From Bacteroidales bacterium (GTDB taxonomy: Bacteria; Bacteroidota; Bacteroidia; Bacteroidales; UBA932), in the NCBI GenBank assembly GCA_017477465.1, contig JAFUVU010000055.1:1-58860 (forward strand): 58,860 bases of DNA, in the 5' to 3' direction. Below the pieces are notes generated by a model. That model had not been told where the DNA came from, searched no databases, and saw only the letters and a program-made list of their open reading frames with translations. The translations under genes and the position numbers were made by a program. Numbering within the stretch: the stretch's first letter is position 1; each line of letters opens with the position of its first letter. Of the stretch, positions 1-6,146 are shown piece by piece.

Positions 1-124
1 AATCGGCAATTCCGCACCTCGAGGCAGGTTGAAAGCGACTTTCAGGTGTGGAAATCGGCAATTCCGCACCTCGAGGCAGGTTGAAAGCGACTTTCAGGTG
101 CGGGAATCGGCAATTCCGCACCTC
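1..124. repeat. 52-bp tandem repeat, 2.4 copies
   Basis: Copies begin at 1, 53 and 105; the first two are nearly identical over 52 bp and the third keeps only the first 20 bp. Each unit contains a hairpin: CACCT pairs with AGGTG and inside it GAAAG pairs with CTTTC. A degenerate trace (gtgcagaaatcgac...ccgcacctcg) recurs around 196-224. The window begins inside the array, so it may extend further left. No coding role is visible. Confidence 0.85.
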
Positions 125-148
125 TCGGCGTGGTGGGCTCTCGTTTCT

Positions 149-365
149 GTCATTTCGACCGAAGCCCGAAGGGCGGAGTGGAGAAATCTCTCAAGTGCAG
201 AAATCGACAAAACCGCACCTCGCTTCATGGCGGCTAGCGTTTTTCATTCACCACGCGATACTGTGGCGAGTTATGTCGCGCACGACTGGCTTGTGGCTTT
301 TGTCGAGACCTTGATTTATAGTGTATTACAAAGCGGCTCGAGCCAGTCGGCACAAAAAAATGGTT
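149..365. repeat. Composite dispersed repeat, copy 1
   Basis: The segment begins with a CATTTCGACCGAAG...GGAGAAATCTC element (149-191). It continues, after a gap, with about 110 bp (250-365) alignable by eye to 4879-4993. Shared blocks include CGAGTTATGTC, ACTGG, CTTGATTTA and GCGGCTC, followed by AGTCGGC and an A-run. Identity is roughly 70% by eye. The second copy also has the CATTTCGACC element immediately upstream, so the two parts probably form one composite repeat. Confidence 0.6.
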
Positions 366-473
366 CGACTGGCTCGGGCTATTTTCTAGATACCTGATTA
401 TCAGAAACTTCAAAAAATCCATGAGCCAGTCGGCAAAAATTGTTGGATATTGCGCTTTGGCGTAAATTTTCCG

Positions 474-481
474 TATCTTTG
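474..481 (+). promoter_or_regulatory. Bacteroidetes-type -7 box (EamA gene)
   Basis: TATCTTTG fits the Bacteroidetes TAnnTTTG consensus, and a TTTG at 456-459 lies 18 bp upstream (start to start) as a possible -33 element. It argues that translation starts after about 487, which decides against the longer reading frame from 440. Confidence 0.6.
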
Positions 482-499
482 CGCCCCAATATTATCGTT

Positions 500-1402
500 T
501 TGGAAACAGGTTTTGATATAAAGAAAAGGCGGCTCGTGGGGCTTGTGGCGGGCTTTGTAGCCGGGGTGTCCTACGGAACTAACCCGCTGTTTGCCAAGCC
601 TTTGCTGGAAAGCGGCGTTCCGGTACTGGTGATGCTGTTTTTTCGCTATGGCATTTCATCGGCCATACTTGCGCTGTGGATGATTGCGAAAGGGGAGAAC
701 TTCAAGGTTAGCGGAAAGGAGTTTCGCCTGCTGGCGTTGCTGGGTGTGCTTTTTTCCTGCAGCAGTCTGTTCCTCTTTTTTTCTTACAAATTCATTCCTT
801 CAGGCCTTGCGACGACGCTGGTTTATCTGTATCCGGTGTTCGTGGCGCTCATTATGGTTTTCCTGCGGTTCTATCCAAGCTGGCAGACTTGGCTGTCGAT
901 AATCGCCACTTTCGGCGGTATCTTGCTGCTGTCCAGCCCATCGGCAGGGGCTACCATTAGGATTCCGGGGATTATCCTTGCTGTTGCATCGGCCCTTAGC
1001 TATGCTTTTTACCTGGTCATCGTGAACAGGAGCAAGCGTATCAAGAATGTTTCGGAGCATACGCTTACTTTGTATGCGCTTCTTACCGGATCGGCCTTGT
1101 TTGTGCTAATACGTCTTTTCCAGGGAGGAAGCCTGGTGGAAGGCGTCGATTCAGTGGCCGATTGGGGCAATCTGATAGGTCTGGCCGTTGTTCCAACCAT
1201 GATTTCTATGTTGACGCTGGCGGTTTCGTCGCGGTATATAGGTCCCACCAAGACTTCCATTCTGGGCGTTTTTGAGCCGCTGACGGCGATTATGATTGGG
1301 ACTCTGCTGTTCGGCGAACCTCTGACCTTCAAGATGGGTGTCGGAATAGCGATATGTGTTGGCGCTGTGGTGTTTATGATTCTTCGGCCCGGGAAAAAGT
1401 GA
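500..1402 (+). CDS. EamA/DMT-family transporter
   Basis: Predicted inner-membrane protein of the drug/metabolite transporter superfamily, about 300 residues, with ten hydrophobic segments in two EamA repeats. The first repeat starts at GLVAGFVAGVSYGTNP and the second begins around AGATIRIPGIILAVA; these proteins usually export amino acids or metabolites, and the substrate cannot be read from sequence. I prefer the TTG at 500, just after the -7 box at 474-481; the frame is open upstream to 440, and GTG codons near 536 are alternatives. The stop almost touches the downstream radical SAM gene, so the two are likely co-transcribed. Confidence 0.85.
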   Translation: METGFDIKKRRLVGLVAGFVAGVSYGTNPLFAKPLLESGVPVLVMLFFRYGISSAILALWMIAKGENFKVSGKEFRLLALLGVLFSCSSLFLFFSYKFIPSGLATTLVYLYPVFVALIMVFLRFYPSWQTWLSIIATFGGILLLSSPSAGATIRIPGIILAVASALSYAFYLVIVNRSKRIKNVSEHTLTLYALLTGSALFVLIRLFQGGSLVEGVDSVADWGNLIGLAVVPTMISMLTLAVSSRYIGPTKTSILGVFEPLTAIMIGTLLFGEPLTFKMGVGIAICVGAVVFMILRPGKK

Positions 1403-1408
1403 TTGCTC

Positions 1409-2320
1409 ATGGGCGGACGGATCAATCTGCTGAATTACAGGGAGCGCTACGGGAGGCGTCTGCAACGGCTGCCGGTCGATGGTGGCTTCGTTTGTCCTAA
1501 TCGTGACGGAGGCGTCTCTGTCGGCGGCTGCACTTTCTGCGACAATGACGCCTTCCATCCGGGGTACACTCGCGGGAAAAGCATCGCCGCTCAGATTGAG
1601 GCCGGGAAGGCGTTCTTTAATCGGCCCGCCGATGGTTATCTTGCTTATTTCCAAGCGTTTTCTGGCACCTATGCCGATGTTTCCACGCTGGAGCGCCGTT
1701 ACGCTGAGGCCCTTTCGGTTCCCGGGGTTTGCGGGATTGTCGTGGGGACTCGGCCGGACTGCATCGACAGGGAAAAACTGCGGCTGCTTGCCTCGCTTAA
1801 GGCGCAGGGCTATGTGGTCGAGCTGGAGTACGGGATTGAGTCTGTGTATGATGAGACTTTACGGCGCGTGAACCGCGGGCACGACTTTGCCTGCACTCGT
1901 CAGGCTTTCGAGATGACCAGAGAGGAGGGACTGGACGCCGGCGGACACGTCATCCTAGGCCTGCCCGGCGAAACGCGGGAAATGCTTGTGGCTGAGGCCG
2001 ATATACTGAACTCGCTCCCCGTGAGCTACCTGAAGTTTCACCAGCTGCAGATCATCAAGGGCACGGCGATGAGCCGGGAATTCCGCGACGTGCCCGGCGA
2101 TTTCCTCCGCCTTGGCCCTGACGCTTATATCGGCCTTCTTGCCGATATTATCGAGCGCCTCCGTCCCGACATCGCCATCGGCCGGATTGTCAGCAGCGTC
2201 CCGCCAAGATTCACCGACGCCCCCTGGGGGCTCCTGCGACCAGACGAACTCCTGAAGCGCCTGCACCTCTGCCTCGAAGAGCGCCAGAGTTTTCAAGGCA
2301 TGCGTGTTCTTGGCGGGTAG
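1409..2320 (+). CDS. TIGR01212-family (YhcC-like) radical SAM protein
   Basis: About 303 residues, cytosolic. The N-terminal motif RYGRRLQRLPVDGGFVCPNR is followed by three cysteines (FVC, then GGCTFC) that should bind the radical SAM 4Fe-4S cluster in the spacing typical of the YhcC/TIGR01212 family. ELEYGIES, GHVILGLPGET and KFHQLQIIKGTAM are further family hallmarks. The reaction is not established for this group. ATG at 1409 is preferred over the TTG at 1403; it lies six bases after the EamA stop. The C-terminus ends at a short inverted repeat at 2352-2381. Confidence 0.88.
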   Translation: MGGRINLLNYRERYGRRLQRLPVDGGFVCPNRDGGVSVGGCTFCDNDAFHPGYTRGKSIAAQIEAGKAFFNRPADGYLAYFQAFSGTYADVSTLERRYAEALSVPGVCGIVVGTRPDCIDREKLRLLASLKAQGYVVELEYGIESVYDETLRRVNRGHDFACTRQAFEMTREEGLDAGGHVILGLPGETREMLVAEADILNSLPVSYLKFHQLQIIKGTAMSREFRDVPGDFLRLGPDAYIGLLADIIERLRPDIAIGRIVSSVPPRFTDAPWGLLRPDELLKRLHLCLEERQSFQGMRVLGG

Positions 2321-2351
2321 ATTCATCGGCTGAAAAAACATCAAAACATAA

Positions 2352-2381
2352 ATCTTTTGACGGATTTTTCGGTCAAAAGAT
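2352..2381. repeat. Short inverted repeat after the radical SAM gene
   Basis: ATCTTTTGAC (2352-2361) pairs perfectly with GTCAAAAGAT (2372-2381) around a 10-base loop. The sequence after it on the plus strand is A-rich, not T-rich, so it is a poor intrinsic terminator for the upstream gene. Confidence 0.6.
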
Positions 2382-2520
2382 AAAAAAATCGGGAAAAACA
2401 TTCAGAACCGCTAAATCTTTTGCAGGTTCCTTGCAATTGGGGACAGCGAGGGGTATGTTTGTGCACGCCATCTGGTTCCGGACGGCCGATGTTTTCAGTC
2501 TCACTAAACACCAACAAACT

Positions 2521-3600
2521 ATGACCTCACAAATCACCCCCGATCAAATGCAGAAATTCGTTGCAATCCTTGACGAGTTCGAACGCTATCGCGACCTTAC
2601 CCATGCGGAGAAAGAGCGACTTATCGCGCACATTCTTTCCAGGCCTTACCTTGACCTTCGTGTTGACTGGGCGTTCAAACACGTTCTGAAAGACAAGAAT
2701 CTCTTGAAGATGCTTCTCAACGACTTTCTTCCGGAAGACATTACGGAAGTCGAACATCTGCCCAACGAGATCGACAGGGTCCGTGCCGATGACAAAAACA
2801 TCATCATGGATGTGCTCTGCACGGCAAAAGACGGTCGGCAATTCATCTGCGAGATGCAGCGTGAACGTAAGAATTCGTTTAAGAACAGGATGTTCTACTA
2901 CGGAGCATCGATGATTCAGTCCCAACTGAAAGGAGGGGAGTCCTACGACAAACTGAAGGAAGTATATGTGATCTGCTTCATGGATTTCACTCTTGAGCAT
3001 GAGTCTGATCAGCTGGTTTACAGATATGTCATGAGAGAACAGGACACCGGGGAATTGTATGGGAGACTTCTGTCGATCTACTTCTGTGAACTCCCGCGCC
3101 TGCAAGCCACCTCAATTGATGGCCTGGAACCTATTGAGAGCTGGTTTTATATCTTCAGAAATTTGTGTAACTTTGCAGGGAAGCCACAGGATATTGGTTC
3201 GCGCTATGCTCCCATAGCCGAAGCAGCAAAGGCCAACCTGCTGGCAAATGAAGAACCGTACCAATACATGCGCGCCATGATTACAGAAGAAGAAAGACTG
3301 GACATAAGCACCGCCGGCTATGAATATGGCTATAATAGTGCAAAGAAGGAATGGTATGCAAAAGGTCTTACAGAGGGAGAAGCCAAAGGAGTCGCCAAGG
3401 GTGAAGCCATAGGTATCGCCAAAGGAGAAGCCATAGGTGTTGCCAAAGGTGAAGCCATAGGTATCGCCAAAGGAGAAGCCAAAGCCAGAGCCAAAATCAT
3501 GTTGGAGATGGTAACGAGACTTACCGATATGGGATATGATGCTGATTTCATCTGTGCCATAACTGGCCTGTCCAAGGAGGAACTGACTGAGTTGAATTAG
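2521..3600 (+). CDS. Rpn/PD-(D/E)XK nuclease family protein with C-terminal repeats
   Basis: 359 residues from ATG at 2521. The N-terminal two thirds match the PDDEXK_2/Rpn 'transposase-like nuclease' family: DLRVDWAFKHVLKD, then IIMDVLCTAKDGR and QFICEMQRE, giving the D...ExQ catalytic arrangement, then FKNRMFYYGASMIQSQL. Members are DNA nucleases linked to recombination or phage defence, usually in accessory locations. Residues about 285-325 are five 8-residue repeats of GEA-G-AK type encoded by a 24-bp tandem repeat (about 3376-3495), a place where copy number can change. Internal ATGs at 3268 and 3277 could start a short C-terminal product. The gene lies in a repeat-rich, accessory-like stretch. 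Confidence 0.85.
   Translation: MTSQITPDQMQKFVAILDEFERYRDLTHAEKERLIAHILSRPYLDLRVDWAFKHVLKDKNLLKMLLNDFLPEDITEVEHLPNEIDRVRADDKNIIMDVLCTAKDGRQFICEMQRERKNSFKNRMFYYGASMIQSQLKGGESYDKLKEVYVICFMDFTLEHESDQLVYRYVMREQDTGELYGRLLSIYFCELPRLQATSIDGLEPIESWFYIFRNLCNFAGKPQDIGSRYAPIAEAAKANLLANEEPYQYMRAMITEEERLDISTAGYEYGYNSAKKEWYAKGLTEGEAKGVAKGEAIGIAKGEAIGVAKGEAIGIAKGEAKARAKIMLEMVTRLTDMGYDADFICAITGLSKEELTELN
3376..3495 (+). repeat. 24-bp in-frame tandem repeat in the Rpn gene
   Basis: About five 24-bp units alternate 'ggagaagccaaagg' and 'ggtgaagccataggt' types, each encoding the octapeptide GEA(I/K)G(I/V)AK. Units are nearly identical at DNA level, suggesting recent expansion and possible slippage without frameshift, because the unit is a multiple of three. 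Confidence 0.85.
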
Positions 3601-3622
3601 GATATGTGCGGCAGGGGCGTCG

Positions 3623-4696
3623 TCATACTGAAGGTGTGATGAGAACACGCCAACCGCCTTCGTTGTCTCGGACTTCAATATAACCTTTTTCTTTCAGGCT
3701 GGAGAGCAGCCGCTGGACGGCCGACTTGTTGATGCCAAGCTGCGCACGCAGGCTGTCGATCGTGACAGATGGCTGGGACTGCATAATGCGAAGGATCTTG
3801 GCATAGTTGGGTGTGCGGAACTCTACCCGCTGGCCGTCATACCACCATACATTCTCGTCGGGCTCCGTCAGGAAGCGGACGTCATTGTAGATTTCCTCGG
3901 CAACCAAAGCCGTGAAATATCGGAGGAAAGGACGAATCTTGTCAAGTTCCGCGTGCGCTCCTATACTTGGCGTTGAGCCGACTTCGAGGTCTGCTTGATG
4001 CAAGGCCTCCAGGTACTCCTTCTTTCCGCGACTGCGGACAACAATCATAGGGTAGTTGTGCCGGGCGAGGATATAATTGACGATCAGCCTGGCAATACGA
4101 CCATTGCCATCCTCAAACGGGTGAATCCGGATATAGCGATAATGGAACAGCGCGGCCAGTTCGACGGGGGAGAGCTTGCCTTTTGTCTCCTCTTCATTGT
4201 ACCAGTCCACGAGGTCGGCCATAAGGGCTGCCGTCTCCTCGGGAGCGGCGTACTCAAAACGGTCCCCATAGCGGGTGATCACGCTGTTGGGCCGAGTCTT
4301 GTACCTGCCTGCGTGAACGATATAACTGGTTTGCTGACCGCCGGGCAATTCACGATAAACCGTGTAATCTTCGCGCAATAATGTCTTGTGCAGTTGGCGG
4401 ATGAAGTTCTGAGTCAGTGGCATATCCTTGATGCCGGCCTGCTCCTGCATCATTTTGAGACCTACATTGCTAGCTTTCATCTCCTCCAGGTCTTTCATCT
4501 TGGCCTCTCCTACAACCTTTCCGAAGAGTAGCAGCAGTTCAGTTTGGCCATAGGTCAGGGTGTTGCCTTCAATGTGGTTGCTGTTGAAGTTGAAATCCAC
4601 TGTAAACTTGCGGCTGAGACGCTCGCGGTCCCTGTCGGAAAGTGGCTGTATGGCATTCCAGGCGGCTATCGCCTTGGGAATATTCAGATACTTCAT
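3623..4696 (-). CDS. Fic family protein (predicted AMP-transferase, class II)
   Basis: 357 residues starting at MKYLNIPKAIAAWN. The core motif HPFEDGNGRIAR (catalytic His plus phosphate-binding loop) is complete. The N-terminal SNHIEGN fits the inhibitory helix motif (S/T)xxxE(G/N), so the protein should be self-inhibited as in class II Fic enzymes. The last ~65 residues (TPNYAKILRIMQS ... GINKSAVQRLLSSLKEKGYI) read as a winged-helix DNA-binding domain. This architecture is common in Bacteroidetes, where Fic proteins AMPylate unknown targets. The longer frame from 4747 is rejected because it has no family homology. A palindrome lies 22 bp upstream of the start. Confidence 0.9.
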   Translation of the reverse strand: MKYLNIPKAIAAWNAIQPLSDRDRERLSRKFTVDFNFNSNHIEGNTLTYGQTELLLLFGKVVGEAKMKDLEEMKASNVGLKMMQEQAGIKDMPLTQNFIRQLHKTLLREDYTVYRELPGGQQTSYIVHAGRYKTRPNSVITRYGDRFEYAAPEETAALMADLVDWYNEEETKGKLSPVELAALFHYRYIRIHPFEDGNGRIARLIVNYILARHNYPMIVVRSRGKKEYLEALHQADLEVGSTPSIGAHAELDKIRPFLRYFTALVAEEIYNDVRFLTEPDENVWWYDGQRVEFRTPNYAKILRIMQSQPSVTIDSLRAQLGINKSAVQRLLSSLKEKGYIEVRDNEGGWRVLITPSV

Positions 4697-4717
4697 TGTA
4701 GAAATGTTTTCTAATTG

Positions 4718-4733
4718 GTGGTAAATATACCAC
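4718..4733. promoter_or_regulatory. Palindrome upstream of the Fic gene, candidate operator
   Basis: GTGGTA-AATA-TACCAC is a perfect 6-bp-arm palindrome 22-37 bp upstream of the Fic start. On the minus strand it contains TATATTTA, one base off the TAnnTTTG -7 box. Because the Fic protein carries a winged-helix domain, it may bind this site and regulate its own gene; this is inference. Confidence 0.4.
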
Positions 4734-4838
4734 TTTTTTGCCAACATTTACAACAATCACAAAAAAATGACACAAAAAGGTGCGACCTAGCCGTAAGACA
4801 TACCGCAACGGGTGTTGTGACCTAATCGCTTGTTTTGT

Positions 4839-4993
4839 CATTTCGACCGGAGTAAAGCGGAGTCGGTGGATCTCTTTTGTACCAAGTGACGCCGGGACGA
4901 GTTATGTCACTGATGACTGGATTACGCTTTTGCTGAAATCTTGATTTACAATGTACTGCGAAGCGGCTCAAGCTAGTCGGCGCAAAAAACATT
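4839..4993. repeat. Composite dispersed repeat, copy 2
   Basis: Second copy of the 149-365 repeat: CATTTCGACCGGAGTAAAGC...GGATCTCTT at 4839-4875, then the conserved block CGAGTTATGTC ... ATGACTGG ... CTTGATTTACA ... GCGAAGCGGCTC ... AGTCGGC up to 4993. The same orientation and the same order of sub-blocks as copy 1 support a single mobile or amplified unit. Confidence 0.6.
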
Positions 4994-5008
4994 TCACATC
5001 GTCTGGGT

Positions 5009-5186
5009 TGGACCTGGTCCAGCATGTTTTTGGTCGCGGTCTCCTGCCTTTTTGGACCAGGTCCAGTATGTTTTTGGACGCGGTCGTATTTGATGCCTTG
5101 GACCTGGTCCACCACATGTGGCCCTGACGGCCCTAGAAGCCATACTCATTGGACCAGGTCCAGCCACTAAAATTGGACCTCGTCCA
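5009..5186. repeat. Array of TGGACC(A/T)GGTCCA palindromes
   Basis: The perfect 13-base palindrome TGGACCTGGTCCA or TGGACCAGGTCCA occurs at 5009, 5053, 5099 and 5150, and an imperfect copy (TGGACCTCGTCCA) at 5174. Spacing is 44, 46, 51 and 24 bp. The first spacers share 'ATGTTTTTGG.CGCGGTC', so these are degenerate tandem units. The same palindrome occurs twice inside tilS (41542, 41584). Confidence 0.85.
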
Positions 5187-5218
5187 AAACCTACCGTCGG
5201 TAATCCACTCAGCGAAGA

Positions 5219-5280
5219 TGGAGAGGGTAGTTGCAGAAGGGTAATTTTCGGGCCGAACCCTTCTGCAACTACCCTCTCCA
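5219..5280. repeat. Perfect 24-bp-arm inverted repeat
   Basis: Positions 5219-5242 are the exact reverse complement of 5257-5280, separated by a 14-base loop (AATTTTCGGGCCGA). No T-run follows on either strand, so it is unlikely to be only a terminator. It could be an inverted-repeat mobile element, a recombination site or an RNA hairpin. Confidence 0.85.
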
Positions 5281-5298
5281 CCTCCGCACAAACATACC

Positions 5299-5326
5299 AA
5301 AAAAACCGCCCGGGGAAACCGGACGG
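5299..5326 (-). terminator. Intrinsic terminator of the nucleotidyltransferase gene
   Basis: Read on the minus strand, CCGTCCGG (loop TTTCC) CCGGGCGG forms an 8-bp stem with one mismatch, followed by seven T. It lies 40 bp after the stop of the gene at 5366-5665. Confidence 0.8.
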
Positions 5327-5365
5327 ATAGATACTTAATCATCCAAAATTCTTTGCAGCTCAATT

Positions 5366-5665
5366 CTAATCTGCTTCATATATCAGAATTTTTTCCTGGT
5401 CTGCCGATTGGCGGGCAAAGTCCTGAAGGCAAGAATTTTCTATAAGATCCACCGGACGGCTCACAACTTTCTCCAAACGGGATTGGATTTTCAGGAACCC
5501 AATCATCGTTAAGTTGTTAGGAGCCATTTCTACAAGCAAGTCTATATCACTGCTCTCGTCTTCTTGACCACGGGCATATGACCCAAAAAGCCATGCCCGC
5601 AAGACAGGCTCATTGGAAAGAGCATCCCGAAGACGCGCCACTATTTTCCGCGTACTGGACTTCAT
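5366..5665 (-). CDS. MNT-type nucleotidyltransferase domain protein (orphan MntA-like)
   Basis: A 99-residue single-domain protein with GSYARG followed by SDIDLLVEM. This is the GSx10DxD signature of the minimal nucleotidyltransferases (MntA/KNTase-like), which commonly act as the antitoxin that AMPylates a HEPN toxin. VSRPVDLIE in the second half would supply the third acidic residue. The expected HEPN (DUF86) partner is not next to it: downstream is a terminator and repeats, upstream an Ig-like fragment. A -7 box TAGTTTTG lies only 4 bp before the ATG, implying an almost leaderless mRNA. Function as an antitoxin is therefore doubtful. Confidence 0.82.
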   Translation of the reverse strand: MKSSTRKIVARLRDALSNEPVLRAWLFGSYARGQEDESSDIDLLVEMAPNNLTMIGFLKIQSRLEKVVSRPVDLIENSCLQDFARQSADQEKILIYEAD

Positions 5666-5669
5666 GACA

Positions 5670-5677
5670 CAAAACTA
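5670..5677 (-). promoter_or_regulatory. -7 box of the nucleotidyltransferase gene
   Basis: Minus-strand TAGTTTTG fits TAnnTTTG and ends 4 bp before the ATG at 5665, so transcription would begin at or very near the start codon. Confidence 0.5.
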
Positions 5678-5727
5678 CAAAAGCTTTATCAGAAAAACAA
5701 ATTCGCATAACTCTACTTAAACAGAAG

Positions 5728-6141
5728 CCGCCCGGGGAAAATGCCGATGGTATTGTGAAGGCAATTTCCGAAGGCACCGCGGTTATTACCGCCACTGCCG
5801 ACGGAAAGAGCGCCACGTGTAACGTCACGGTGTCCAAGATGGTCATAGACGTTACCGAGGTGCAACTGGACAAGACAGAGCTAACGCTGAAAGAGGGAGA
5901 AGAGTATCAGCTCACAGCCACAGTGCTTCCTGAAAATGCCACCTACAAGACAGTGACCTGGACTTCTTCCAAGCCTGAGGTGGCTACGGTGTCCGAAACC
6001 GGCCTGGTTAAGGCTGTCGCTGCCGGTACGGTGGTGATTACTGCCAAGGCTGGCGAAAAGACTGCCACTTGTACGCTGAAGGTCGCCAAGTCCGAATCCG
6101 GAAGCGGCGGCATAGAGGATATGGATCCGGAAGAGTGGTAA
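5728..6141 (+). pseudogene. Remnant of a secreted Ig-like (Big_2) protein
   Basis: The frame encodes the end of one Big_2 repeat (DGIVKAISEGTAVITATADG, KSATCNVTVSK), one complete Big_2 repeat (VTEVQLDKTELTLKEGEEYQ ... AGEKTATCTLKVAK) and a short tail ending GGIEDMDPEEW. There is no signal peptide, and the first domain begins mid-way, right after CCGCCCGGGGAAA, a 13-mer that also occurs at 5306. The frame is open upstream but unlike the family. It therefore looks like the C-terminal part of a larger surface protein whose 5' end was lost. A strong terminator follows. A short GTG-started protein from 5755 is possible but would be an incomplete domain. Confidence 0.65.
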
Positions 6142-6146
6142 AAGCT

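Larger units (their letters stand above)
1..499. other. Non-coding repeat-rich left end
   Basis: No credible gene lies here. The stretch holds the 52-bp tandem array (1-124), a CATTTCGACC...GAGAAATCTC element (149-191), a diverged copy (about 250-365) of sequence that recurs at 4879-4993, and the EamA gene promoter near 474. Open frames in this stretch are products of the repeats and match no family I recognise. Confidence 0.7.
4697..5365. other. Gene-free repeat patch between Fic and nucleotidyltransferase genes
   Basis: No believable gene. From left to right it holds the Fic upstream region (to ~4760), a CATTTCGACC element and composite repeat copy (4839-4993), five GGACC-GGTCC palindromes (5009-5186), a 24-bp-arm palindrome (5219-5280) and a minus-strand terminator (5299-5326). 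Open frames here are low-complexity products of the repeats. Confidence 0.75.

Noticed and set aside
1-124. CRISPR array
   Set aside because: The repeats are contiguous 52-bp units with no distinct unique spacers, and no cas genes are near.
29-422. Overlapping open frames in the left-end repeats
   Set aside because: Their sequences are translations of the tandem and dispersed repeats and have no signal peptide, domain or family resemblance.
5009-5186. CRISPR-like array of 13-mers
   Set aside because: The palindrome is short, spacers are partly similar to each other and of uneven length (24-51 bp), and a copy lies inside a coding gene.
4822-5363. Several open frames on both strands in the repeat patch
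   Set aside because: They consist of GGACC-GGTCC and palindrome translations (e.g. GPGP runs) and overlap each other; none has a promoter or known domain.
5306-5740. Transposon with 13-bp target duplication
   Set aside because: The 13-mer is GC-rich, one copy is part of a terminator, and no transposase or terminal inverted repeats are present; kept only as part of the hotspot finding.
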